The notes under the pieces are model-generated. The model searched no databases, was not told the DNA's origin, and saw only the letters and a program-made list of their open reading frames with translations. From assembly GCA_964553045.1 (NCBI GenBank), contig CAZKJG010000001.1, positions 124,001-188,000 of the forward strand: 64,000 bases of DNA. Reading direction: 5' to 3'. Positions 32,106-40,577 of this stretch are shown here, piece by piece; within the stretch, counting starts at the first letter, position 1; each line of letters begins with the position of its first letter. Made by a program: the position numbers and the translations under genes. This stretch comes from JAWLEP01 sp964553045. GTDB taxonomy: Bacteria > Fermentibacterota > Fermentibacteria > Fermentibacterales > JCC-6.

Positions 32106-33953
32106 ATGTCATACTCGGCCGTCCTGGCGGCCGCCCTGCTGATGGGCCCGGGTCCCGTGCGGGGGCCCGACTATGAGCCACAGAGTCGGCAGCGGCCGGC
32201 CCATCTCGAGCACATGGGCGAATTCGGAGAGGAAGGCCCACATGTGAGCGCTACCGGGACCGACGCCGGGCGAAGCCTGACCCGTACGGTGTTCGGCTTC
32301 CTTCCGTACTGGGCCGGCTCAGCCTACCTGGAGTACGACCTGATAAGCGTTCTGGCGGTATTCTGCGTGGAGATGGACCAGTACGGCACCATCTGGGCGT
32401 GGCACGGGTTTCCCGACGTATTCAGCTATGAGATCGGCCAGGCCCACGCGGCCGGAGCCCAGGCGGTGGTAACAGTCACCAACTTCGACCCGGACGAGAT
32501 ACACCTGATACTGACCACATACGCAGACCAGGCCATCGAGACCATGTGCGACCTGGTAACCGGCTACGACGTGGACGGCGTCTGCATCGACTTCGAGCAG
32601 GTTTACGGAAGCGACCGCGACAACCTCACCGCCTTCGTGGAAGCACTGCGAGCCGAGCTGGACGGCCAGGCTCCGGGGAGCCACCTGTCCATATGCACGC
32701 CGGCCGTGGACTGGTACGGAGCCTTCAACTACTCCGCTCTGGCGGAGACCGTCGACGTCGTCTTCATGATGTGCTACCCGTTCCACGGGACCTGGTCGTC
32801 GGAGGCGGGTCCGTGCTGTCCCCTCGTGGGCTGGGGCGGGCCGGAGTCCTCCACGAACATGACCTGGTGTCTGGGCGACTACGTGATCTGGGCCCCGGAG
32901 TGTCACGACCGGCTGGTGGTGGGACTACCCTACTACGGCCACCAATGGGAGACCGAGGACCAGTACCCCCATTCACCGGTTACCGGAGGCTGCTCGACGC
33001 TTTACTACGCGACGCTGGCCGAACGGGCCGATACGTATGGGGGACTGTGGGACGAGGAGTCGCTCACCCCCTACTACGCCTTCTACAGCGGGGGCTGGAA
33101 CCAGGGCTGGTTCGACGGCCCGGAGTCGCTGGGTCTCAAGTACGACATGGTCAGGGCCGCCGACCTGCAGGGCGTGGGTATCTGGGCCCTGGGCTACGAC
33201 TCCGACCGCCCCGAGCTCTGGGACCGACTTGAGGAATCCTTCGCCGGACCCGCTTGGCAGGACTCCATCACCGACAATCTGGAGAGCCGTTTCCGCCTGC
33301 GGGGCCCCACCCAGTACTGGCACCAGGCCACCACATCAGGTCATATGCACAGCCTCTTCCATACCTATTCCATATCCTCGGGGCCGGACATCAACTGGGC
33401 GGAGTGGACGTTCGACCTTCCGGACAGCTCCGGCCAATACGCTCTCAGTGCCTACATTCCCGACTACGGCGGCGATGCCCTGGCCAGGTACCGCATACTG
33501 ACCGCAGCCGGAGTGGACACCGTTTTGGTTGACCAGTCGGCCTGCGCCGGGAGCTGGGTCAGCCTGGGCGGACCCTATTCGGCCGACGGGGGCCTCAGCG
33601 TAATCCTGGGCGATTGCACCGGTACCGAAGGACAGAGGATCCTCTACGACGCCATCAGGTTCGAGGCCGTCTCCGGAATTGGCGGCGGAGCCCGCGTGGA
33701 GCCAGGGCCGAATCTGTCGGTGGAGACTCCCTGCGCCGACGGTGTGGTCTCCGTGAGGATTCCCCGGGCGGCGGGCCCCAGGAGGCTTCGGCTGCTGGAT
33801 GCGGCCGGCAGGAGTATCATGGATAGATGCTGGCCCGCCGGGGCGGGCGAATGGAGGAACCTGTCACTGGACGGTGTTCCCGCAGGGGTCTACATGGTCA
33901 GGGTCGAATCCGGGGGAAGCGTGTGGTCGGCGAGGACGGTGCTGCTGCCCTAG
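32106..33953 (+). CDS. Secreted GH18 (chitinase-fold) protein with golvesin-like domain
   Basis: A 615-residue exported protein. A short signal region (1-20) is followed by a GH18 TIM barrel (about 60-400): FGFLPYW, a VVTVTNFDPDEI strand, and DVDGVCIDFEQV, which keeps the catalytic DxE (D162, E164). Then LSICTPAVDW and the LGYDSDRPE end. A golvesin/Xly-like beta domain (about 405-540) and a C-terminal segment (about 545-615, LRLLDAAGRS, VPAGVYMVRVESG) like T9SS sorting or FlgD-like domains follow. Barrels of this type (YaaH-like) often act on peptidoglycan or chitin. GGAGG lies five bases before ATG 32106. Ends four bases from a convergent gene. Confidence 0.82.
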   Translation: MSYSAVLAAALLMGPGPVRGPDYEPQSRQRPAHLEHMGEFGEEGPHVSATGTDAGRSLTRTVFGFLPYWAGSAYLEYDLISVLAVFCVEMDQYGTIWAWHGFPDVFSYEIGQAHAAGAQAVVTVTNFDPDEIHLILTTYADQAIETMCDLVTGYDVDGVCIDFEQVYGSDRDNLTAFVEALRAELDGQAPGSHLSICTPAVDWYGAFNYSALAETVDVVFMMCYPFHGTWSSEAGPCCPLVGWGGPESSTNMTWCLGDYVIWAPECHDRLVVGLPYYGHQWETEDQYPHSPVTGGCSTLYYATLAERADTYGGLWDEESLTPYYAFYSGGWNQGWFDGPESLGLKYDMVRAADLQGVGIWALGYDSDRPELWDRLEESFAGPAWQDSITDNLESRFRLRGPTQYWHQATTSGHMHSLFHTYSISSGPDINWAEWTFDLPDSSGQYALSAYIPDYGGDALARYRILTAAGVDTVLVDQSACAGSWVSLGGPYSADGGLSVILGDCTGTEGQRILYDAIRFEAVSGIGGGARVEPGPNLSVETPCADGVVSVRIPRAAGPRRLRLLDAAGRSIMDRCWPAGAGEWRNLSLDGVPAGVYMVRVESGGSVWSARTVLLP

Positions 33954-33957
33954 GCCC

Positions 33958-34896
33958 CTACTCCTCCAGCCTGAACCACTTGATGTCGAAAGCCCGGTAG
34001 CCCAGGGAGTCCACCTTGGGGTAGACAACCTGCAGCCGGTCCATGGCGGTGCTGAGGGTCGTGGTGTCGGGGAAGAGGGTGGCCACCTGTATCTCGCGGT
34101 CGCCTATGTCGTCGCTGTTTCTGTCTATCCCCCGCCGGACCTGGTATAGCACGCTGTCCAGCTTGGCCTCTGTGAAGCCGTCGGGCAGGGGCGCCGGCAC
34201 GTCTATCTCCAGCTCCTCACATCTGCCCACCAGCCACTCCTCCAGGAAGAGCAGCTTGAGGGCCACCGGGCCCACGCTGTCCTCGTCGACCTCGGGCTGC
34301 ACCCACAGGGGCACCTCCCGGTACTCGGTCTGGGTTGTGTCCTCCCAGCAGACCAGCTTCTCAAGGGTGAGCGTGCCCCTCACCTCGGTCTTCTTGGTGG
34401 CAATGTAGTTCACCACGGGACGTATGGAGATTCCAGGGGGGCCGGCGATACATATGGTCGCGCCCTCGGGCATCATGTTGAGGTTGAGATTGGTGTGGGG
34501 GATGGCCGCCGTTCCCTCTACGTTGAGTACGTACACGAGATCGACCCCCAGGCGTATCGGCAGGGAGTCGAGCTCCTCCTCCTGCTGATCCATGACCGCA
34601 ACATCCCCGGCGTTGCCGCCGATTACCCTGCCGGCCCGGTCGTGTGAGTTCACTATGAGAAGGGTACCCAACAGGCCCACGAAGAAGACGACGAAACCGA
34701 GCAGGCCGGCCGTGCTGCGCTTGTGAATCTGCAGGGGAACCCGCTCCTGGAACTTCACCGGCTTCTCTATGCGGGATTCCAGGGCCGTCCGCATCTCCCT
34801 AAGCGACTTGTTCATCTCGTCCAGCGAAAATCCGCAGTTTTCGCAGGGACCGGTATCCCGGCGCTTGTTGTCGTGCCCGCAGATACGACAGATCAT
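33958..34896 (-). CDS. Zinc-ribbon membrane protein of unknown function
   Basis: A 312-residue protein. The N-terminus is a zinc ribbon (C3, C6, C18, C21: CRICGHD...CENCGF), then a basic linker, one transmembrane helix (about 64-84), and a beta-rich, acidic C-terminal domain (85-312) probably outside the membrane. No enzyme motif is recognised. Its ATG overlaps the stop of the SurA-like gene, so the two may be made together; a role in envelope protein handling is possible but only inferred from this. Confidence 0.6.
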   Translation of the reverse strand: MICRICGHDNKRRDTGPCENCGFSLDEMNKSLREMRTALESRIEKPVKFQERVPLQIHKRSTAGLLGFVVFFVGLLGTLLIVNSHDRAGRVIGGNAGDVAVMDQQEEELDSLPIRLGVDLVYVLNVEGTAAIPHTNLNLNMMPEGATICIAGPPGISIRPVVNYIATKKTEVRGTLTLEKLVCWEDTTQTEYREVPLWVQPEVDEDSVGPVALKLLFLEEWLVGRCEELEIDVPAPLPDGFTEAKLDSVLYQVRRGIDRNSDDIGDREIQVATLFPDTTTLSTAMDRLQVVYPKVDSLGYRAFDIKWFRLEE

Positions 34897-36554
34897 TCTC
34901 CACCCCCGACGGAATCGGCAGCTGTAGAATCGAAGCCACAGTTGTTCAATATAAGGCTCCTGTTGATTCTGTAATCATACACCTGTCGAAGACTGTCTAC
35001 AAGTGCGTTCACCGCCTCTTCCTCCCGGGCGGACCGAAGGCGCTGCCGCAGCGTCTCCCGAACCTCCTCGAAAGTGGCCTCCCGTGCCGGGTGTACCGCG
35101 CCGGCCCTGAACAGGGCCGCAGCCTCATCTCCCATGTCAAAGCGGATCACAGACCCCTCGGGCACTGCCAGGAGGGAGTCGGCCAGCGGCGACGGAAGCT
35201 CGCCGGCCCTCATCGGCCTGGTTACGAAGGTGCTCTCGGACTCTGCGTAGTTCGGGTGGGGATCGAACAGGCCGGACGTCTCGAATGGATCGGATCCGGC
35301 AGCCAGAACGCTGTCCAGAGCCTCCACCAGGTGCCCGCCCTCCGCCATCAGGAGCTCGAAGACCCGCTTCCTGGGCACGGTAATGGGCTCCTCCTGGTTC
35401 TCGTAGGCCCGAATGAGCTCCTCCTCTTCCACCGCGATGCGGGAGACGATCACGCTGTCATGGTATACGTCAAGCAGATACTGCTCCCGGGCCACCCTTA
35501 CACGGTCCCTCACCCGGGGCAGCGTATCCAGCCCCATCTCGGCGGCGGCGGTGGCCATTATGTCATACAGCCCCAGTATCCGGCAGTATCCGGCAATCCA
35601 CTCCGGATCGTCCGCCCTGCGGGGCATGGGCTCGGGAAGGCTGCGGATGTTGTTGGCCAGCCAGAGGGCGGGCCTGCTGCCGCCCCTCCAGGTATAGGCC
35701 GGCATGCGAGCCTCTTCCCGGGAATAGGGCAGGTGGTCTCCCCGGCGGCCGGTTGCCTTCTCGGCGATCATCTCCACCACGGTGGTGTCTGTGGAGAGGT
35801 CGTACTCGGCGCGCAGGCTGTCCTCCAGAGCCTGCTTGACCAACTCGCGCTTTCCGGCGAGAAGCATGCCCTCTATCCAGTCGCGGTTCTCCTCGAACGT
35901 GCCCGGATCGGACTCCCAGAGGCTGTCCAGTCTGTACACCTTCCAGTACTCGCCGATCAACCGGGGGGATGTGATCGCGCCCTGCTGAAGATCTTCCAGA
36001 ACCCCAGCGGTCTCATTCGGCAGCCGCATGAGGTCCACCGGTCCCATGGTCTCTATCCGCAGGTCGTTGCCGAGGTGGACCGACGGCTCATGGCCGGCGC
36101 GGAGCCTGGTTTCCCACTGCCGGGCCACCGAGCTGTCCCGGGCGCTTACCACCAGGTATTCCACCATGGTACCCAGGCCCCCGTAGAACTGCCGGACGCT
36201 GTCCGAAGAGACCTCCACCCGCTCCAGGAGGTGCTGGAGGAATCTCTGCTGCAAACTCTCCCGCATCTTCTCGTAGTTGTACCGCCGGGTCTCGTAGAGG
36301 GTGTCGAGGCCCCTCGCCGAAGCATCGTGCAGGATCAGCATCCGGTTCAGAACCGCGTTGCCGATCCGCATCGCCATGGCGGTGTCTCCCTTTGCGTCCG
36401 CCAGCCTGGGGCCCAGCTCGTCTATGTGGATCGTATCACCCTCCACCTGCAAGACGGCGTTGTCGGGAAGCCCCGGGCCGGGGCCGCAGGACACAACGGC
36501 TGCCGCCGTGACGAGGAAGAGAAGCACCGAAAAGCGTTCGGAAGCGAGTCTCAC
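34893..36554 (-). CDS. SurA/PpiD-like peptidyl-prolyl isomerase lipoprotein
   Basis: A 553-residue predicted lipoprotein: signal peptide with lipobox VVSC (Cys23), then a long helical region, then a parvulin-like section (about 390-480) with VPRKRVFELLMAE and RPMRAGELPSPLADSLLAVPEGSV, the region that in parvulins contacts the substrate. The helical N- and C-terminal parts resemble the chaperone module of SurA/PrsA. GTG 36554 is chosen because GGAGGT lies six bases upstream and it begins the signal peptide; the longer reading frame upstream overlaps the divergent PBP4 gene and is a shadow. The role in outer-membrane protein folding is inferred. Confidence 0.75.
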   Translation of the reverse strand: MRLASERFSVLLFLVTAAAVVSCGPGPGLPDNAVLQVEGDTIHIDELGPRLADAKGDTAMAMRIGNAVLNRMLILHDASARGLDTLYETRRYNYEKMRESLQQRFLQHLLERVEVSSDSVRQFYGGLGTMVEYLVVSARDSSVARQWETRLRAGHEPSVHLGNDLRIETMGPVDLMRLPNETAGVLEDLQQGAITSPRLIGEYWKVYRLDSLWESDPGTFEENRDWIEGMLLAGKRELVKQALEDSLRAEYDLSTDTTVVEMIAEKATGRRGDHLPYSREEARMPAYTWRGGSRPALWLANNIRSLPEPMPRRADDPEWIAGYCRILGLYDIMATAAAEMGLDTLPRVRDRVRVAREQYLLDVYHDSVIVSRIAVEEEELIRAYENQEEPITVPRKRVFELLMAEGGHLVEALDSVLAAGSDPFETSGLFDPHPNYAESESTFVTRPMRAGELPSPLADSLLAVPEGSVIRFDMGDEAAALFRAGAVHPAREATFEEVRETLRQRLRSAREEEAVNALVDSLRQVYDYRINRSLILNNCGFDSTAADSVGGGE

Positions 36555-36623
36555 GCGATACCTCCAGGTCTGCTGCACGCGGGTTGCACCTGCCCACCCG
36601 TCCCCGGGCATCTGTCCGGGGTT

Positions 36624-36652
36624 TTGCCCAACGGGAAGCCGGTGCATATATA
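36624..36652 (+). promoter_or_regulatory. Promoter of the PBP4 gene
   Basis: -35 TTGCCC (36624-36629), 17-bp spacer, -10 TATATA (36647-36652), about 47 bases before the PBP4 ATG. The palindromic -10 could also serve the divergent SurA-like gene (possible minus-strand -35 TTTCGA, 17 bp away). Confidence 0.65.
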
Positions 36653-36698
36653 CCCCTTCCGTACCCGTTTCGAAAACCCCGGGAGGTGATAACGGCCG

Positions 36699-38033
36699 AT
36701 GCTGATCCTGGTACTGCTGTCCATTCTGGGAAGCCCCGAGATTCCGGACGCCCCCGATCGGTGGCGCAGCGGCATTCTGGTGCGCGACCTCGACACCGGC
36801 GAGACCCTGCTTTCGGATCGGGCCGGCGAGTACTTCCGGCCAGCCTCCACGGTCAAGCTGCTGACCACGCTCCTGGCCATGGAGGAGCTGGGCCCCTCGT
36901 GGGTATGGCGGACGAGGATAGAGGCTGACCCGGAGGAGTCCGCCATCTGCCTGCGTGGAGCCGGGGCTCCGCTGCTCAGCGCAGAGGCCGTGGTGCGGGC
37001 AGCGCTGGAGACAGCCTCCTCGCTTCCGGACGACGGCCGGACCTGGCGGCTGTGCGTCGACACCTCCGTCTTCGCCGGGGACAGCCATCTGCCGGGATGG
37101 GAGAGGGCCGACTGGGACAGAACCTACTGCCCCCCGATCGAGGCGCTCTGCATAGGTGACAACGTTCTGGAGATAATCGTCTCCAGCGTGGGGCGGGGAG
37201 TGCGCGTCAGCACGTACCCTCCCCTGCCGGGCCTGACCGTGGAGAACGCCCTGTCGACGGGGGCCAGAACGGAGGTGGAGGCAACCGCCGCGGACTGGGA
37301 CCTGGAGGCGCCGGTGCTCAGGCTCAGCGGAACCGTCGCCGATGACACCAGCTTCGTGCTCTACAAGCCCTTTGCCGGGGCCCCTTTCGAGCTGGCATCC
37401 TGGCTGCGTCTGAACCTGCGGCAGGCCGGCCTGGAGGTGACCGGTCCCTATTCGGAGGCTTCCGCCGCGGAGGGCTCCCTGCAGACGGTTGCAGTCATGT
37501 ACTCCCAGCCCCTGTTCTGCGTGCTTTCCAGCATGAACAAATGGAGCAGGAACATGGTGGCCGAGCAGGTCCTGAGAACGGTCAGCCTGGAACACGGAAA
37601 CGGCCGGGGAACCACTGGAGGCGGATGCGATCTTCTGGCCGAGCTGACCGGCAGGCTGGCGCCCGGATCCGCTTCGGTGATCCTGGCCGACGGCTCCGGA
37701 CTCTCCCGGCTGAACAGGCTCACACCCGAGCACCTGGCCGCGGCGGTCGCCGCCGGCGCCGTCTCCGCCGCGTACGGCCCTGAGTTCCTGGCTACCCTGC
37801 CGGTGAACGGCCGGGACGGAACCCTCTGGAACAGGCTGGACGGTCTGCCGGACGGCACCTTCCGGGGCAAGACCGGCACCCTGGGCGACACCTCGGCCAT
37901 CGCCGGCGTCCTGAACACCCACAGCGGCAGGCGGCTGGTCGTGGTGATAATGCTGGAGTTCCCCAGGGGGCAGGTATACCGTGCACGTGGCTGGCAGGAC
38001 AGGCTGATAGGCGAGCTCTACTCCTCGTTCTGA
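36699..38033 (+). CDS. D-alanyl-D-alanine carboxypeptidase/endopeptidase (PBP4, S13)
   Basis: A 444-residue penicillin-binding protein of family S13 (DacB). A short hydrophobic N-terminus serves as signal. The catalytic SxxK is PASTVK (S50, K53), SxN is SMN near residue 277 and KTG is GKTGTLG near 391. Between the first two motifs lies the long insert typical of DacB. It trims peptidoglycan stem peptides in the periplasm. The ATG has a rather distant GGGAGG (12 bases). Its 3' end overlaps the convergent glycosyltransferase gene by 16 bases. Confidence 0.9.
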   Translation: MLILVLLSILGSPEIPDAPDRWRSGILVRDLDTGETLLSDRAGEYFRPASTVKLLTTLLAMEELGPSWVWRTRIEADPEESAICLRGAGAPLLSAEAVVRAALETASSLPDDGRTWRLCVDTSVFAGDSHLPGWERADWDRTYCPPIEALCIGDNVLEIIVSSVGRGVRVSTYPPLPGLTVENALSTGARTEVEATAADWDLEAPVLRLSGTVADDTSFVLYKPFAGAPFELASWLRLNLRQAGLEVTGPYSEASAAEGSLQTVAVMYSQPLFCVLSSMNKWSRNMVAEQVLRTVSLEHGNGRGTTGGGCDLLAELTGRLAPGSASVILADGSGLSRLNRLTPEHLAAAVAAGAVSAAYGPEFLATLPVNGRDGTLWNRLDGLPDGTFRGKTGTLGDTSAIAGVLNTHSGRRLVVVIMLEFPRGQVYRARGWQDRLIGELYSSF

Positions 38034-38761
38034 TCCCGCTTCGGCCTTCGCCCCCGCAGCATCAGCCTCGGAGGGGTGAGCAGCGATTCGGCGAAAACCG
38101 ACAGGTCGACCTTTGACGACCCGGATGATCGCTCCTCGAAGACTATCGGAACCTCCCCGATGGATACTCCGTCGCGCCATGCCGCGTAGAGGGTCTCCAC
38201 CAGGAACGCGTAGCCGCTGGCCCTGATGCCGGCGGAGAGAAGCAGCGGGAGCACCGGCGGGCGGAATGCGCGGAAGCCGCTGGTGCAGTCGGTGAACGGC
38301 ATGCCGGTAAGCACTCTGATGTATATGTTGGCCGCCCAGCTGAGGTTGAGTCGGAGTATGGACCAGTGCAGAACGCTCACTCCCCGCACGTAGCGGGACC
38401 CGACAGCCATCTGTCTGCCGTCCAGCATCCGGTCCATGGCCGGCAGATGCTCGGGGCGGTGGGACAGGTCGGCGTCCATCATGAACACACGGTCCCAGTC
38501 GCCCTCCTCGATCACCTGCCTGTAGGCGGCACGGTAGGCTTCACCCAGGCCCTCCTTGCGGCCCCGGGCCAGCAGGCGAACGCGGGGCTCGGCTTCTGAC
38601 ATGGAGCGGACCAGGTCTGCGGTCCCGTCAGGAGAGCCGTCGTCGATGAAGAGAGCGTGGTAGTCGCCCTTCTGGCGACTGATCCTCTCCCAGAGCGGCT
38701 CCACGTTGCTCCGCTCGTTGTAGGTGGGAACCAGTATCAGTCGGCGGGCGGAGCCCCTCAG
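38018..38761 (-). CDS. DPM1-like polyprenol-phosphate glycosyltransferase (GT2)
   Basis: A 247-residue family 2 glycosyltransferase with LVPTYNERSNVEPL at the start, FIDDGSPDGTADLVR, LGEAYRAAYRQ, the metal motif MDADLSHRPEHLP and DCTSGFRAFR. These are the motifs of dolichyl/polyprenyl-phosphate mannose synthases. No membrane helices are attached, as in short DPM1. There is no ATG, GTG or TTG near the conserved start; the only in-frame candidate with a normal length is a CTG at 38761 that overlaps the efp stop as CTGA, with GAGAGGG upstream. The donor sugar is not known. Confidence 0.8.
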   Translation of the reverse strand: MRGSARRLILVPTYNERSNVEPLWERISRQKGDYHALFIDDGSPDGTADLVRSMSEAEPRVRLLARGRKEGLGEAYRAAYRQVIEEGDWDRVFMMDADLSHRPEHLPAMDRMLDGRQMAVGSRYVRGVSVLHWSILRLNLSWAANIYIRVLTGMPFTDCTSGFRAFRPPVLPLLLSAGIRASGYAFLVETLYAAWRDGVSIGEVPIVFEERSSGSSKVDLSVFAESLLTPPRLMLRGRRPKRDQNEE

Positions 38762-39321
38762 CTGGACACCCTCTCTATGTAGCTGTCTGTGCGGGTGTCC
38801 ACCCGGACCGTATCCCCCTCCTTGACGAAGAGGGGAACCTGGACCACCAGCCCGGTCTCCAGGGTCGCCGGCTTGGAGCCGCCGGCGGCGGTGTCGCCCT
38901 TCAGCCCGGGTTCGGTCTCGGTTACCGAGAGCTCCACGAAGGTGGGCGGCTCCACCATCACCGGGGTCTCGCCCCGGAACACCAGTATCAGCTCGCAATT
39001 GTCGGTCAGGTAGCTGGCGGTCTCGCCCACCAGCTCTTCGCTGAGGGTTATCTGCCGGTAGGTCTCCGGGTCCATGACCGTGTACTCACCCGGGGTGGTG
39101 TAGAGGAGCTCGTAGGTTCGGCGCTCCAGCCTTACCTCCTGCACCTTCTCGCCGGCCCGCCATTTCCTCTCCAGCACCTTTCCGCTGAATACGCCCTTCA
39201 GCTTGGAGCGCACGAACGCCGCTCCCTTGCCGGGCTTCACGTGCAGGAAGTCCAGTATCTCGTAGAGGTCGCCGTCCACCTCTACGATCATGCCCTTTCT
39301 GAAATCGTTGCTGGTGGTCAA
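38758..39321 (-). CDS. efp: Elongation factor P
   Basis: A 187-residue translation factor that rescues ribosomes stalled on polyproline. It has the KOW-like N-terminal domain with the loop HVKPGKGAAFV, where the Lys after GKG-type sequence is the usual modification site (here KPGKGAA), and the OB domains with DPETYRQITLSEEL and the C-terminal signature VQVPLFVKEGDTVRVDTR. Start codon TTG at 39321 with GGAGGT upstream. No EF-P modification enzyme is next to it. Confidence 0.95.
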   Translation of the reverse strand: MTTSNDFRKGMIVEVDGDLYEILDFLHVKPGKGAAFVRSKLKGVFSGKVLERKWRAGEKVQEVRLERRTYELLYTTPGEYTVMDPETYRQITLSEELVGETASYLTDNCELILVFRGETPVMVEPPTFVELSVTETEPGLKGDTAAGGSKPATLETGLVVQVPLFVKEGDTVRVDTRTDSYIERVSS

Positions 39322-39348
39322 GGTAACCTCCGGGGCTGGGGCGCGGGG

Positions 39349-39795
39349 TCAGGCCTCCGCGAGTTGTCCTGCCAGGTGTTCCAGCGCCAGACGGTAGCCG
39401 TCGGTGCCGGCGCCGCAGATTACGGCATCCGCAGCCTCTGCGGTAAGCAGTCTTCTTCTGTAGGGCTCGCGTGCGTGGACGTTGCTTATGTGCACCTCTA
39501 CGATGGGGCCGGCGAAGGCCCTCATCGCGTCAAGGATCGCAATGGAGTAATGGGAGTAGGCGCCGGGGTTGATTATCAGGGCCCGATGGTCGTGGCGGGC
39601 CCTTCCGATTGCGGCCACCATGTCGCCCTCGCTGTCGGTCTGCAGGGGTTCCAGCCTGAGGCCCAGCTCATCGGCCCTTCCGCAGAGGTCCTCCTCCAGG
39701 CCGGCAAGGCCGGTTGTTCCGTAGTGCTCGGGTTCCCTCTCGCCCAGAGCGGCCAGGTTGGGGCCGTTGAGCAGCATGATTCGGGGCGGGCCCAT
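39349..39795 (-). CDS. aroQ: 3-dehydroquinate dehydratase, type II
   Basis: Converts 3-dehydroquinate to 3-dehydroshikimate in the shikimate pathway. The 148-residue protein matches type II enzymes: LLNGPNLAALGEREPEHYG with the catalytic Tyr in the lid region, INPGAYSHYSIAI, EVHISNVHAREPYR with the active-site His. The last part is VICGAGTDGYRLAL. Type II DHQases are dodecamers. It overlaps the TPR gene upstream by one base and is 27 bases from efp, a common neighbourhood (aroQ-efp). Confidence 0.95.
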   Translation of the reverse strand: MGPPRIMLLNGPNLAALGEREPEHYGTTGLAGLEEDLCGRADELGLRLEPLQTDSEGDMVAAIGRARHDHRALIINPGAYSHYSIAILDAMRAFAGPIVEVHISNVHAREPYRRRLLTAEAADAVICGAGTDGYRLALEHLAGQLAEA

Positions 39796-40577
39796 CAGCC
39801 TCCCTCTTCGAAGGGTTCCAGACCCAGGTCATCACGTTCGTCTGAAGTGAAGAGATCCAGCAGGCTCCTGGGCTCGCGTTTCATGCCCGAGGTCCTGGCA
39901 ACCCCGCTCTCGGACACGGGCCCGGAGGAGTGGTCACTCTCCGGGGAGCCGGTCTTCGTCCCGGAACCGGCCTGCCCGGACAGTATCTTCTCCATCCTGC
40001 TGGTCTCGGGGAACTCCTCGGGTGTCTCCTCGCGTGGTGGCTGGTCGGCTTCCTCCTCCTTGGCGGTGGGCTCCCCGGCCGGTTCTTCCTCCCCCGGCCC
40101 CGAGGCCTCGTCGGGGGCGGCCTCCTCCCGAGGCTCGGGCTCGGACGGCTGCTCCTTCCTGGCCAGCTTGGCCTTCTCGAGCAGCTGCTCGGCCTCGTCG
40201 TCGGTGGGATTCTCGAAGAGGTACTCCTCTATGAACTCCACCGCCTCGTCCCAGCTCTCCTGCCGCGTGGCTATGTCTGCCAGGGAGCGAAGGGCCACCA
40301 GGTTCAGGGGATCCTTGGAGCGGACCTCCGTGAACGCCTTCCTGGCCTCTTCCAGGTTTCCCCCGTCCAGATGGCAGCGGCCCAGGACCACCTGAAGGGA
40401 GAGGTTGGCCGGCCATTCCTCCAGGGCCTGATGCGCTATCTCCTGCGCCTCGTCGAGGCGTCCGGTCTGCCTGAGCCTGTCGGCCAGCCTGGCCCCGACC
40501 ACGGCCGAGGGACTCGATATCCACTTCTGGTACAGCTCGTCTATCTCACCTTCGAAGCGCTCAACCATCTTCCCCAT
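39795..40577 (-). CDS. TPR protein with acidic low-complexity tail
   Basis: A 260-residue soluble protein. Residues 15-135 form three to four TPR-like helical hairpins (GRLDEAQEIAHQAL, GNLEEARKAFTEV, ESWDEAVEFIEEYL). Residues 140-235 are a Glu/Pro/Ser-rich, probably disordered segment, followed by a short conserved-looking tail (SLLDLFTSDERDD). TPRs bind other proteins. No partner can be named; it sits between a lipoprotein gene and aroQ. A second ATG three codons later is an alternative start. Confidence 0.72.
   Translation of the reverse strand: MGKMVERFEGEIDELYQKWISSPSAVVGARLADRLRQTGRLDEAQEIAHQALEEWPANLSLQVVLGRCHLDGGNLEEARKAFTEVRSKDPLNLVALRSLADIATRQESWDEAVEFIEEYLFENPTDDEAEQLLEKAKLARKEQPSEPEPREEAAPDEASGPGEEEPAGEPTAKEEEADQPPREETPEEFPETSRMEKILSGQAGSGTKTGSPESDHSSGPVSESGVARTSGMKREPRSLLDLFTSDERDDLGLEPFEEGG

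Noticed and set aside
36555..38180. N-terminal extension of the SurA-like protein to 1095 residues
   Set aside because: The extra part is the complement of the PBP4 gene; a signal peptide and Shine-Dalgarno mark GTG 36554 as the start.
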